Both the position numbers and the translations under genes were made by a program. A model generated the notes under the pieces. That model ran no database searches and had not been told where the DNA came from. It worked only from the letters and a program-made list of their open reading frames with translations. From positions 7,959,501 through 8,023,500 of the forward strand of contig CM040094.1 in NCBI GenBank assembly GCA_022496805.1: a stretch of 64,000 bases of DNA, given 5' to 3'. This stretch comes from Pohlia nutans (Eukaryota; Streptophyta; Bryopsida; Bryales; Mniaceae). Below are positions 11,942-23,485 of the stretch, piece by piece. Position 1 is the first letter of the stretch; each line of letters opens with the position of its first letter.

Positions 11942-12357
11942 GAGCATGCCCAGCAGTTCCAGAGAAAAAATGTCCGCCAAGCATCAACTTGAGGTCCATT
12001 TTTAATATGGAGGAATGTATTACAAGAAGTACTCCAGCAACATTCCTAGAACGAACACCAAGGCAACATACAAAACGAAGATTTTATGAAAGTAACTTGA
12101 TGACCTTGAAGCACGGGCCGGTGAATAGTCTTTAAGCTTGTTATTTAATTGTTGATTGAGCATCTTTGCTTGCTTGGTGTGAGAAATTTGCTTGCGCCAA
12201 AGCTTCTCTGGATGGCAGGGAAACCTCAAACTTTGGCTCCAAAAACTATTATTTAACATTAGTGGGTAGTTGCTGGGCCAAACTTCGAAGCAAATGGAGA
12301 TGACTACACCAAATCTTGACGTTGGTCCCTCCAAAACACATGCTGCTGGGCATGCTC
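11942..12357 (+). mobile_element. PIF/Harbinger-like MITE, 416 bp, intact ends
   Basis: The ends are GAGCATGCCCAGCAG and CTGCTGGGCATGCTC, perfect 15-bp inverted repeats, flanked by TTA on both sides (11939-11941, 12358-12360). It is nearly identical to 13020-13435 and, inverted, to 29700-30116. A 3-bp TTA duplication with short inverted ends is the Tourist-type pattern. It has no transposase. Confidence 0.8.
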
Positions 12358-12546
12358 TTACGCACGCATGGATGTTGAAGCTCTGCTATATGTGAATGGG
12401 CCTTCAGAGCATCTCCAAAGGGACACAAGATTCAATTTGTGCCATAAAAAAAAAAAAAAAAAAAAGGAACACACCGGCGAGCTTGTCATTCCACCGCTTC
12501 CGGCCCGCGTGGAAGATTTTCAGTTGTTGATGAAAATCGACGGTAA

Positions 12547-12637
12547 CCCAGTGGGGTTGGGCTGTATCTTGTTTCTTTCTCGCAATAGAGGGTCTCCCTT
12601 TGTTTGTGTCAGAAATAAAATAAAATAAAATAAAATC
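12547..12637 (+). mobile_element. 5'-truncated retroposon insertion with 12-bp target duplication
   Basis: It is flanked by AATCGACGGTAA at 12535-12546 and 12638-12649. The insert ends in GGGTCTCCCTTTGTTTGTGT and an AAATA-repeat tail, the same 3' end as 24187-24237. I infer a LINE-type machinery. No LINE coding region is in the window. Confidence 0.7.
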
Positions 12638-13008
12638 AATCGACGGTAAAAAGCTTACTCGTAAGTTAACTAAGTTTAGGTTGTCGGTATGGAAGGACCG
12701 CATCTGACAAGCAGTTTCAGTTCTTTTTGGCAGTCAGTTAACTTACTCTGTTGTTTTTGGGGAGTCAGTGAGTCAGTTACTCAGTTACTCAGTTTTTTTT
12801 GGCAGTCATGTTTTTTATGGGCAATCCATTTCTGTTTTTATGGGCTGTTTTGGATTGGATTGTATTTTATTGGATTGTTTTGCAGACAGCACAGGACAGA
12901 GGGCCTGCAGGTCCAAATGACCCTGAATAGGAAGCAACCGGCCTCTGCCGCCCACCTTAGATCAGTTTTCGTTCAGCAGTGGTGTAAGAATAGTGTTTTT
13001 GCTACTTA

Positions 13009-13943
13009 GAGCATCCTCAGAGCATGCCCAGCAGTTCCAGAGAAAAAATGTCCGCCAAGCATCAACTTGAGGTCCATTTTTAATATGGAGGAATGTATTA
13101 CAAGAAGTACCCCAACAACATTCCTGGAACGAACACCAAGGCAACATACAAAACGAAGATTTTATGAAAGTAACTTGATGACCTTGAAGCACGGGCCGGT
13201 GAATAGTCTTTAAGCTTGTTATTTAATTGTTGATTGAGCATCTTTGCTTGCTTGGTGTGAGAAATTTGCTTGCGCCAAAGCTTCTCTGGATGGCGGGGAA
13301 ACTTCAAACTTTGGCTCCAAAAACTATTATTTAGCGTTAGTGGGTAGTTGCTGGGCCAAACTTCGAAGCAAATGGAGATGACTACACCAAATCTTGACGT
13401 TGGTCCCTCCAAAACACATGCTGTTGGGCATGCTCTCAGTCATCTCCCTTTGAGCTCACGGCAAACCAAATCCTATCTTTTGACTGATCTAAAATTAGAA
13501 ACTGAAATTACCATCATTAGAAGCGCATCAAAATAAACGTGAGATATTTCTCAAGAAAAAAAAGTGTAAAAAATTGACGTAGGTGAAATCCCCCAATGAA
13601 AACACCACATTTTCAAAATTTAGAGGGAGTACACCAAATCTTGCTTAAAAATGGAAAGATCCTCTCACACTCCTTCTAAATTTCTGAAATTTAGAGGGAG
13701 TGTGAGAGGATCTTTCCATTTTTAAGCAAGATTTGGTGTACTCCCTCTAAATTTTGAAAATGTGGTGTTTTCATTGGGGGATTTCACCTACATCCCAATT
13801 TCACAATTTTTTTTCCTTGAGAAACATCTCACTTTGATTTAGATACGCTTCTAATGATGGTAATTTCAGCTTCTAATTTTAGGTCAGTCAAAAGATAGGA
13901 TTTGGTTTGCCGTGAGCTTAGAGGGAGACGACTGAAGATGCCC
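13009..13943. mobile_element. Long foldback (hairpin) MITE with TTA target duplication
   Basis: Arms of about 250 bp pair around a centre near 13683: the left arm reads ACCAAATCTTGCTTAAAAAT and the right arm carries its reverse complement. The outer ends are GAGCATCCTCAGTCATC and, in reverse, GGGCATCTTCAGTCGTC, flanked by TTA (13006-13008, 13944-13946). The left terminal repeat is interrupted after 11 bp by the MITE at 13020-13435. Removing that restores the continuous arm. Confidence 0.75.
13020..13435 (+). mobile_element. 416-bp GAGCATGCCCAGCAG MITE nested in a foldback element
   Basis: It has the same length and orientation as the copy at 11942-12357, with TCA duplicated on both sides (13017-13019, 13436-13438). 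It sits within the left terminal repeat of the foldback 13009-13943, so it is the younger insertion. Confidence 0.8.
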
Positions 13944-14618
13944 TTACTCTCCCCTTGAGAACAAGGTCAAATGGGCACTCGCAGGGCCTCTTGACACTTA
14001 TCGTCCTCTGTTTAGGGTTCTCTATAGGTTCAATCTTACTGATAACTAGGTCTGAGTCCTTGAGTCTGTGTCTGGTTTGTCCTGCGTCGGGTTCTCTCCC
14101 TGGCCGGTTCCCGGCTGGGGTTCTTGTTTCCCTTTTTTTTCTCTGCAATTGAATGCCCTTCAATTTGTTTCAAAAAAAAATTAAAAAAATGACCCTAGAT
14201 AAGGTAGGAAAACCAAAAACGGTTAATGCCCTCAAGGCGTGCACTAGAGTTTTTTAAAAGCAGGGAGGTGGTAGACCGAAAATGGAGAATTTTTGCATGA
14301 CGAGGATTACTAAAAATTTACTAAAATTTACTAATTTTTTTGGAATCTTGTGTGCGGTTTTCTGTGATATTAGTTAACCGTTTTAGGTGCTTTCATGTGT
14401 AGAAAAGGAAGAGTCTAGTATACAAGAAGGGGGTTTGACAAACTTCCCACTTTGAGAAATTGTAGATAATTATTTACGGGGAATAAAAATACGAAACAAC
14501 TTGCATTCTTCATCATTTCTTCTTCTTCATCCCAAACAAATTTCACATAATTTCTAACTCCATTCCCTCTGGTCAAATCACCTTATTTTCACCGTTTTTG
14601 GTTTTCCTACCTTAGTTA

Positions 14619-14820
14619 GGGCCGACTTCCATGTGGGGTGGGTGATCCGTGATCAGGCCACAGAAGAGGGGAGCTCCACCAAATCGCTGAAAATAGGTGA
14701 AACTCAGGAGTATAATTTTTCCTTGCACCGATATGGGTGGAGTATCGGTGACTGTTGAGACCTTGTTTTTTTGTCTTCTACTGCCTTCCATCGGACCGAT
14801 CTTCACATGGAAGTCGGCCC
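14619..14820. mobile_element. 202-bp MITE with GGGCCGACTTCCATGTG ends
   Basis: The left end GGGCCGACTTCCATGTG is matched inverted at the right (CACATGGAAGTCGGCCC), with TTA at 14616-14618 and 14821-14823. The right TTA is also the left target duplication of the next element. Confidence 0.75.
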
Positions 14821-14823
14821 TTA

Positions 14824-15548
14824 GAGCATGCCCAGCAGTGAGAGGGCCAACCCTCACATTGAGCACACCCACATGGTGCATGGGCCCATTGACATGGTGC
14901 ATGGACCCATTCTCATGCGCCGGTGCTGCATGACAAGAAAGAATACAACACCAAAAAAAAGCATGGATCTGTTTGCGGTAATGTAATGCAGTTGCACAAA
15001 AGTTGCAGCAAGAAAAGACAATGCTTTCAATATTTTTTTGTTTTTGGGTTTTACCTTCCTTCATTTCAGGAACGCAAACTGCAACATTGGCAGGGGGTTG
15101 GTGTGAATGGGACATCACCCTAACGTCATATGATTTGGGATTCAATGAGAACATGAGAGGCGCCCAACATGCCACCCCAGTAGCAAACTCATTTTCTCAA
15201 ACCAAAAATATTGGCAAATCCTAAAAAATCCACATATATAGAATCCAATGCATAAGGGAGTATAATAACAAATTACCTGTAGTTAGCTAATTACTATAGC
15301 GTCATGTGTCGAATGCCCATTTCGTGCTAGTTCCTCCACATGTTGTGCTTGTCCCCTTGCTTTGTTGGTTCCCATGCTTAGCAAAAATCAAAGCTGCCAA
15401 AAGAGGAGTATATGGCATCCTCAACTCAAATAAAAGCCATCACCAAGTCATCTTAGTGTTTGACTGATGATTTCCTAATGCCGATCGGTTCATGTTTACC
15501 CCAAACCTCTACTATATTGACGTTTGACTAATACTTCTAGGCATGCTC
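14824..15548. mobile_element. PIF/Harbinger-like element, 725 bp, carrying a dispersed repeat
   Basis: It starts GAGCATGCCCAGCAG and ends in GGCATGCTC, flanked by TTA (14821-14823, 15549-15551). Its interior (about 14930-15125) is the repeat also found at 11660-11885 and, split, at 18480-19350. It has no transposase motif. Confidence 0.6.
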
Positions 15549-15551
15549 TTA

Positions 15552-16240
15552 TGCATCTTGGGGCTTGGATGATTGATTGCTATCGGTAAGAAGGATATTA
15601 TGAATAGCAAACAAGCTTTTTCACTACTGGACCTGAGGTTGAAATTTCTTGTATTTTAATTTTAAAAACTAGAGCTCCGCTTCTCTCCACACTACTAGTG
15701 ACGAAATGAAAGGTCATGAAATTGAATAAGACGTGAAAGGCTAAATTATTTTATGTAATGGTCTTTGAAAGTGCAATAAAATAGTCATGGAAAGACCGTT
15801 CAAGGATGTGAAAGGCTAGGTTCCATCTCGAGGAGTGCACTTAGAGTTGAGATTAGGAATACATGTGAGTGCGTTTTAATAGCATACCCAGGCTACAATA
15901 TTTGGCATTAAAATAGTTTTTAAATTAACCCTTAGATGCCAAATCATTACGTATATATCTATCTGTAGAATGATTAATTCTCTCGGACAAAACCCAGGAA
16001 AATAAAAGAAGTGGGGATTCTTCTAAAAGGGAAGATCAGAATCGTCTATCGATTATGCAACTAAGGTCACTTTATTAGATAGGAATCAGATTTTAATAGA
16101 GAGTGTTAAGGTATTGTAGTTAATTTTGGAAATGGTTCTCTATAAGTTTTCCAAGTGCAGTCTATCTTTATAATTAATGCAAAACTCTCAATGCACCATC
16201 ATCTCAACTTTCTAAAACACTCCTTAGCATATATGTTTTG
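15552..16240. other. Intergenic, no gene seen
   Basis: AT-rich DNA with one TTAA/CCC-like terminus (TTAACCCTTAGATGCC near 15926) whose partner end I could not find. No coding sequence is supported. Confidence 0.35.
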
Positions 16241-16243
16241 GGT

Positions 16244-17349
16244 GGTCCATAGTCTTATTTCATTCATATCCATAGTCTCTAAATTAATCTAATTCGTGTC
16301 CATAGTCTTTCTATCAACTACCAAGTATTACAAATCCTCTTTTTTGTTAACCCCTCAAAATGACTATAGTCTCTGGTTCATTTTAGTTTCCTTTATAATT
16401 CCAACAGAATTCAAATGCTGTAATGAGTATTCTATAAGTATGCAGGTTCCTTCTTAATCATTTTTATATTGTTCTAAATGTTGGAAATGGTATAATGAAA
16501 CTTATCAGTATCTTATGTATTCGCAACCTTCATGCTCAGCCTCCATTCAGGTACAGACTATAGTCTTTATATGTGTATTAAACATATAAATTGGGTCCAT
16601 TGTCTTCTAAAACTACAGACTTACATTACTTTGCATTGATGTCACTACATGTCCATAGTCAAACTACATACAAAGTTTAAAGTCCAGCATTCATTCCTTC
16701 AACCAAATTCAGAGATCTTCTATACTATTTCTGTATCTTCACAATCAGACTATAGTCTTTCTTCTATACAATTTCCATAGACTCTCAATCTCACAGACTA
16801 TGGTCCAATATCCAGTATTTCTTCCTCTATTATTTCACTCACAAATTCATACAACTATTCTAACATAGAGAAACCAGTTGCTACTTCATGGCAAGACTAT
16901 GGTCTGTTACTTCTCTATACTTCCAGAATTACACAATCACAACACAATGCATAATCACAAGGATTTTATACAATTGTGTAGTCACTTCATTTCTCATACA
17001 ATTCCTCAATCATTGAATACATTTAGAATTACTTAAGCAAAACAAGTTTCATACAATTACGAGACCGAAGACTATGGTCAAGGGCTCAAAAACTCTCACA
17101 GCTAATGGCAAGAAAACAACAAGAAGATCAACAACTAATAGTCCTCAAAATGCCTCTCAAAATCCCAATCAGAATTGAAAAGTCACTCTCAATCAAGGTC
17201 AACTTAGATATCAACGACCATAGTCTTGATTTTAGTCTTTCACACTGTCCATGGTCATTAACCGCTCTAACTACTTCTAAACATAATATTCACACAACAA
17301 TTGTCTTTCTAACTAACTTTTACACACTATTCACACTAGACTATGGTCC
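16244..17349. repeat. Array of a 12-bp palindromic motif (AGACTATRGTCT and variants)
   Basis: The motif AGACTATAGTCT or a close variant (AGACTATGGTCY on one strand, GGTCCATAGTCT on the other) occurs at 16244, 16269, 16308, 16362, 16555, 16594, 16651, 16747, 16795, 16894, 17069, 17216, 17247 and 17338. Two copies (16555, 16747) are perfect 12-bp palindromes. Spacing is irregular, about 40-190 bp. The DNA between copies is AT-rich and not obviously repeated. It is not explained by any ORF or element boundary I can see. Confidence 0.7.
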
Positions 17350-18470
17350 TACAACTAAAAACAAAAAAAAACATACTACACTATCATTTGGTATAAATTT
17401 CAAGACCAATTTTTTTTAAATCTTATAAAAAAAAAATGATAGAAGTTTGAACTAAAATGTGTGGTTTTTTTCTTCAAAAATCAACTTATAAATATTTACA
17501 TGTGATTATTTTTTGAAAGTTATACAACAAAAACTTTAGATTTTGTTTATCAACTACATATTTGTTTTACAAATTTTAAATGATTTTTTAGTACATACAT
17601 AGAGGGGGTCAAAAGTATGCACTCACATGATTCCTAGTCTTAACTTTAAGTGCACTCCCTGAGGGTTACATCATAGAAAGGTTACATTATAGAAAACCCT
17701 GCCTTAGAACTGTTGACTGTTAGAAAGCTACAAATGGAACCAGCTCCGACCTACAATTGTCATTGGAATTATGAATTCAAAATTTGGCCCGTAGTCCAAA
17801 TCAATCCTTATATGCATTGATTGGAGGAATCTCATAGTGTCTCCAATTACAAAAGAGAAGAATTTTTTTAAGTGGGATCTTTCGCATTCCAAAAATGAAG
17901 TAAAGCGTGATGTATCCCTCCAACCAACCCAAAATTCTTATAGTTCATGCATAATGTTTTTTTAATTATTAGGGCCTTAACTTTGTGCACCCTATTTATG
18001 ACACCACACTTTTTCGTATACTTTTCAAAAAAAAATTCAAGATTTTTCAAAAGTGCTGCTAGGATCCCCCCATTGTAGGCAAAAAGAGAGCTCATAACGA
18101 TTGTTGCCCTTATCAATAACTATCACAAATCTTGTATCAAATGGCAATGTGTTAAAATATAAGATGATCACGTGATTTGAATAGTTTGCTATATTGGCCT
18201 TACAAAATTGATTCATCCTCTTATACCGCCCAATGAATTGTTTTGTGCTAATTTTAACCAAGTGTCTACCCAAAAAAAGTTGATGCTAATTTTTACTCAC
18301 TTTTGAGGAAATTAAACACTAGTGTTAGCAAAAATGACTTCTCCTCTTATGGTGAAATTAGCCAACTTTATACTATATTTGTGCTCTCTCTTTTCTTTTC
18401 TCTTATTTAGTTAATTTTCTTCTTCTTCCTTCCTCTCCTCTTTTTTCTTCTTTGCAGTAAGGGACCCTGT
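17350..18470. other. AT-rich intergenic stretch
   Basis: No supported gene. ORFs on the minus strand at 17868-18273 have no recognisable motif and no splice context. A C/T-rich tract at 18385-18455 precedes the composite repeat that begins near 18475. Confidence 0.35.
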
Positions 18471-18474
18471 CCCT

Positions 18475-19350
18475 ATCCCTGTGGCTCACCCGCATCTATT
18501 TGCCGCATGCAAAGCCGCAAACGGACCCGTTTTCTCATGGCCCATTCACATACACTAGTGCTGCGGCATGCATGCGTGTGTCATGTAACTTTGAGGGAAT
18601 CTGTTGGCAACCAAGAGACATAAAATTAGAAATTAGAAATTACTCCAACGCATGACAAGAAAGAACACAACGCAAAAAAGGAGCATGGCTCTAAGGTGGC
18701 TACTAAATTCCCAACTAAATAAGAAATACGGATATGAGACATTGATATTATTTAGTATTATTGTTTTTTAGAGTTAGGCAAGAAGAAACAGATTCCAACA
18801 CAAGTTGAAACGTAATTTTTGAATGAAGAATGAATTAGTTATAAATTTTCAAAGTTGAAGTATGTGACACATCCCATTCACCTCATATAGGTAGAGCTCT
18901 TTCTGTCTAAAGAAGATTTGTGTTGCACACACTAAAGATGCTTAAACCAACAACAACGAATCCATAACCACACTTACATATACTAAAACCAACAAGACAA
19001 AACCCATTACCAACTGTAACTCATGCTACAACCAACACCATTGCAACATTGATTGTGGAAAATGCCGCTAGCTGTTGGTGAAAGGAGCCAATTGGTAATG
19101 GGGTAACCACCTTACTTGCGACACTACAATGCAGTTGCACAATAATAATTGCAGCAAGAAAAGACAAGGCTTTCAATATTTTATTTATTTATTTATTTAT
19201 TTTGACACAAATGAAAGGAACTTTCATTGCAAAGGGAAGAAACAAAATACCCCAGCCACAAGCGGCCTGGGGATATTTTATTTATTTTTGGGTTTTACTG
19301 TATCGTCGTCCATTTCGGGAACGCAGATGCAAGTGCGACAAGTGGCTGGC
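18475..19350 (+). repeat. Composite dispersed repeat with later insertions
   Basis: The outer parts (18480-18690 and 19125-19350) match the interior of 14824-15548 (GACAAGAAAGAACACAACGC, GTTGCACAATAATAATTGCA, GGGTTTTACTGT, TTTCGGGAACGCAGATGCAA). The middle, 18690-19120, is unrelated and appears to be inserted. A truncated retroposon sits at 19191-19272. Confidence 0.5.
19191..19272 (-). mobile_element. 5'-truncated retroposon tail (minus strand)
   Basis: Read on the minus strand it ends TTCCTTTCATTTGTGTCAAA with an AAATA-repeat tail, like 12547-12637. ATATTTTATTTATTT occurs on both sides (19176-19190 and from 19273), consistent with a target duplication, though the sequence is simple enough to blur the limits. 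Confidence 0.55.
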
Positions 19351-19538
19351 TGTGAATGAGCTCTTCATTTTCCGTGTTATTGCCACTGAAGGGACGACTC
19401 TCAGTCCCCGTTGACACTATAAAGTTCCGACAGAGACAAAGCGAGACTCACCATTTGTTGAATGTTTCTATTCCCCGCTGTGGAGAATTCGCTTCCCTTT
19501 TCCGAACTGGTATTCTTTCGCCCTGCGTTGATAGAGAG

Positions 19539-20354
19539 ATGAAGACGACGATTGGATCGGATCTTGGCCGAGTGGAGCTGCAACAGGCCACTCTGCCTCG
19601 CCGCAAGGAGAAATCCAAGTGTTGTGATAGCGGCGAGGTGAAGAAGCGGCCGAAGACGCAATCGGTGGCCAAGCACCTACCTCCAAACCCTCGACTGCTT
19701 CGTCGAGCGGAGGCTATCAAGAAGGCGCGGGCCGGGCGGAAGCCGCTTCACAAGCGCGGCGATGTGACAAAAAATCTTCAAGGACATCATTGACACTACC
19801 TTGAGTTTGTGTTGTTCCTCCCCGCCGGACGCCGACTCGTTTTTACAAGAGGCGCCTTTCCCTACCCGGATCGTGCCCATGGCCGCAATCTGGCCTAAGG
19901 TACGAAACCCTAAACCCTAAGCATCAAGAATTTGTTTTGTTCAGGTGCTTTGTGGAATTGAAGAGTCAATTATGTTGTTGTTGAAGGGAATTGAAGTCGG
20001 TATTTCTGCGCCATTTTGATCCAGTGATCTCAAAACTGGCTAAAATTAGTTGGATTTCTACCGAAAAAAATGGGGTTGCTAAACATACAAAGAAAGAAAA
20101 TGCTTTTTTTTTGAAATGTAGGAGAATGCTCATCATGACATAAATACGTAGCAACTTCATGAGACGGATATCATCATGGTATCACCTTAATATATCAAGG
20201 GTGTTGCCGGATATCATAGAGGTATCGTGAGTATTGTATGCACTGGGTAGCAAAAGTAGATACCATTTATGTGGGAGGTCGCATAATGTTCGAAATGTCA
20301 TAAAGTGGTTCTGAGATCACTGTTTTGTCCTTGCAGATGGACATGTCCTTGTGA
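19539..20354 (+). CDS. Small basic protein of unknown function, two exons, one frameshift
   Basis: GC-rich coding-like DNA in an AT-rich region. The start ATG at 19539 opens MKTTIGSDLGR. The protein is lysine/arginine-rich (PRRKEKSK, KKRPKTQ, RAEAIKKARAGRKP). The frame shifts at an A6 run at about 19769-19774: as written it stops at 19793, but with one A fewer it continues through KIFKDIIDTTLSL and EAPFPTRIVP to 19899. A GTACGA donor follows, and a TTGCAG acceptor at 20331-20336 adds six codons ending at TGA (20354), for about 126 residues. The intron contains a hAT MITE whose end lies 14 bp before the exon. I do not recognise a family. It is either a pseudogene or a gene with a homopolymer sequencing error. 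Confidence 0.5.
20022..20322 (+). mobile_element. hAT-like MITE, copy 1
   Basis: The ends CAGTGATCTCA and, inverted, TGAGATCACTG fit the hAT terminal consensus. Flanks TTTTGATC (20014-20021) and TTTTGTCC (20323-20330) look like a decayed 8-bp target duplication. A closely related copy at 30797-31108 has a perfect one. Confidence 0.7.
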
Positions 20355-20560
20355 GAAGAAGATGAAGCCCTGTTTCAGCGTACCGTGACAGATCTCTACT
20401 GTATCGGCTCAGTAGTGATGTTAATAGCCCGAGATGTAGACTATTTGTAATCTATCTTTGGCCATTGTTTGTATAATTATCACTTTTTGGTGCCACATGA
20501 ACTGCCTGCTGTGTGAGAGATTGATGCTCTGTTTCGTGTTCTTTGTTTACGTCCCTGTTG
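20355..20560 (+). other. Probable 3' untranslated region of the 19.5-kb gene
   Basis: It follows the predicted stop codon directly. Base composition is mixed and T/G-rich, with no reading frame. The assignment rests only on position. Confidence 0.3.
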
Positions 20561-20564
20561 TGCT

Positions 20565-20800
20565 CGTTGTTCTTGTTTGAGTTTGCCACTTTGGTACTTT
20601 GTTGTGGTTGCCTTTCTTATTGAATATTGAAGCGGATGTTGTTCAGATCCGGTATAGTCGCTCCGTTCTTCATTGTTTTGGTGCAGATATGCTCTTGTTT
20701 GAGTTTGCCACTTTGTGGTGCCGTTTGGTTCTTTGTTGTAGTTGCCATATTCTTATTGAATATTGAAGCAGATGTTGTTAAGATCCGGTGTAGGTAAGGG
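20565..20800 (+). repeat. About 130-bp tandem duplication
   Basis: TTGTTTGAGTTTGCCACTTT followed by CTTATTGAATATTGAAGC and GATGTTGTT...GATCCGGT occurs at about 20570-20660 and again at about 20693-20790. Confidence 0.6.
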
Positions 20801-21310
20801 TGTACCGTAGTTGCCTTGTTTGGTTCCGATTTGCTCTTGTGAGTCCTTGTTTCTATGTTTTGTTTTATGCTTTGAACATGCTTTTGCAAAATGGTCTTGG
20901 CTATGGTTTTCTACAGTTCAACATAAATCAATTCCCAAGCCACAACATCTCTTTAATAGCGTGGCTAAATGTATCAGCATCAACCTAAACATCCACTCAA
21001 AGTGTGTAAAAAATTGGCCAAGCTCACCAGTTTCGTCAATGTATAATGTTAGCCTCAGAATTGTTGCAATGTTGCACCAGTTCAATTAGACTTTGCAAGG
21101 TTATCAATATGTACTCTGAATGTTGAGTTCAACACACTTTTGTTTATGTTTTACAACTTACAAGGTGCTTTCTGAACACGGTACTGTACTGGTATAATAC
21201 CAGTAAATCTTCTGCATTACTGTACTGTACAATACTAGCAGTCCTATACTTGCATACAATGAAATTTGAGTGATTTCCTGACAAGTCTGCGATAAGTTAC
21301 AACAATAGAG

Positions 21311-21718
21311 TTAACCCTTAAACGACAATTTGGGTCCTGGGTGGGCAGCCCGGAAAGAATCTAAACTTTTTTGCAAAAAAAATAAAAATAAAAATAAAAA
21401 ATAAAAAGTAAAAAAATAAAAAAATAAAAAAATTGCAAAAACGTCTCTGCAGTGCACTCCTGGCTAGCACTGTAGCACTGCGGCACTGCTGAACTTCAGC
21501 TGCCCCAACCTCAAAACTTGTTCAATTTGATAACTTTGATTGCTTACCAACGATTCCACAATCTCTCAAATGAGGCAAAAATTTGGAATTTAGATTTCTT
21601 TTTCAGTAGCTTTCTAACGCAACAAGTCTCGCTTGATTTGGTTGAGAAATGAAACTTCTATCTCCAATTATTCCTTTATACCAAGCCTGTGGGGCTTGCT
21701 TTGACATTTAAGGGTTAA
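21311..21718 (+). mobile_element. TTAA/CCC element, 408 bp
   Basis: It starts TTAACCCTTAAACGACAA and ends TTTGACATTTAAGGGTTAA. It has inverted ends bounded by TTAA. A related left terminus (TTAACCCTTAAATGACAA) stands alone at 8807. Confidence 0.7.
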
Positions 21719-23485
21719 CCGAAAAGTAGGCCATGGAACATGCCTTTTCAACCTTCTTTCAAGCGCTCTTTTGAGCTCCCTTGAGCTATGTTTGGGTTGA
21801 ATAGTGTCGTGTCATAACTTGTCCCCTTGTGGGCCATGGGCTTGGAGCTTTGGTAGGAGGTGTGGAAGTCATTGCGAGGTGTGGAGAATAATGACAGTGG
21901 CTTGATTTAGATTGTCTCCCAACTCACCTTGAACTAGTTTTCGGTCTATTTATATTTCAATATGAGTTCAAGAGGAGTTCAAGTGGAATTTGCTAAAACT
22001 TTCCTCTTTGAACTGACTTTTCAGTTAACTCTAACCTAAGCTTAAAATCTATGGTGTAATTCTGCGCACCATAACTTACCTGCCTGGCAGGTGTTTCTTG
22101 AAATTTTGATTTGCCACGTGTGACATAGGCATTGACTGAAACCCCTTAAAATCGTCTAGCTGGCACCAAAAGCTTGTATGAACCTGTTTTGTGGGAGGAG
22201 ACAGTCGTTTTTTAGCAAGCCTTTTTTTTAAAAATTTATTTTTAAACAAATGACGAACAATTCATAGCAAGAAAGCAAGTCATTCTGTGGACTATTCTCA
22301 AAATAGCCCAATTGCTACGCTTGAAATATAGTGGCTAATATTTTAGTGAAGATTTTTTGAAAGTACGAGAGGAAAATAGTCAAATATTTTTAGGTAAGTA
22401 CTCAAATTTTGCCAAGGTATTACCAGTGAAAAAATTATTAGCAAATTTTTGCCACCATCTTACCTGTTTTTGGGGCTAGCTACTCTTACACCAGGAAAAA
22501 CGGGCAAAAACGTGGATGAAATCGCCAAAGTCTTCTTGTCAAAAAACTAGAAATCACCAGTATTTGGATGAAAGTGCCTTCTAATAGATATTTTTTGGAT
22601 GAGCATATATACATGGATGATTCTATTCATTTTTTCCTTACATAACTACATTCTAGGATGTGTGTCGCGCTACCAACAAAAAAGCTTAAATTATTCACTA
22701 GGTATTATCCCAAGTATCATGTAAAAAGTTGGCTGCCTCATAAAATTGAACAAGAGAATTATTGTTGTGGACACTAGACAATACTGTAGTACCTAGTAGG
22801 TTCGTCAAAAAATAATTTAAAAAAAATAAAAAATGTAAAAATTGGAAATTATGAGGACAAAAGAACGAGAATAGAGTACATTTTTTTAAACTATATTTTT
22901 CTATTTCTAAGCTATTTTGGACTATTTTGGATCATTTTTAATCATTTTTGTCACAGAAACGAAAATCAAGAAACTCACTTTTTAGGAGTGAACGCCGTTT
23001 AAAAAAAAAAACTAAATATTTGTTCACGGAGTGGCGACCCTGCTATGGTATGACGTTATTCGAATTCATTCTCGTTGACCAAAAGTTAATTCTGACGGGT
23101 CTGTCTGCTGCAGTACTGTACGTGCAGACCCCAAAATGCCCAAATCACCCAATTCGATGGTACAAGTTGGGTTTCTTGTAGTCCAAGTGAATTCCGAGAG
23201 GACCAATGATTCATGGTTTTAAAATGAAAATGAAAATGATAATTGATCATATTGAGAAAAATGTAATGAAGATGACACTTGATTTTATATCATTGGAATC
23301 AGTGAAATGGTTGGTCAAGCAACAAATAATTCTTAAACCAAAAGAAGTTCACATACGACCTGCTTGGTGTGAATGGGCCATGCTTCTTTGTGGAAATTTC
23401 AGTATTGTCGGCACTGTGAATCGTACATTGCCGAGGGATACCGTCTCTTAATTGCTTTGTTAGTTGTATCGGGAATCGATACACA
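21719..23485. other. Long stretch without a recognised gene
   Basis: Mostly AT-rich. The block 23205-23350 is related to 33120-33270 (shared words CATGGTTTTAAAATGA, TTTTATATCA, GGAATCAGTGAA), so it is a dispersed repeat. The ORF at 22948-23181 is lysine-rich at its start but shows no family motif or splice context. Confidence 0.35.

Noticed and set aside
14612..15175. 187-codon minus-strand ORF
   Set aside because: It spans two adjoining MITEs and their shared target site, so it cannot be an ancestral gene.
16244..17349. CRISPR array
   Set aside because: The repeats are 12-bp palindromes in both orientations with irregular spacing, in a eukaryotic context with no cas genes.
19903..19920. 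Telomere-type CCCTAAA repeat
   Set aside because: Only about two units are present, next to a splice donor; too short to be telomeric.
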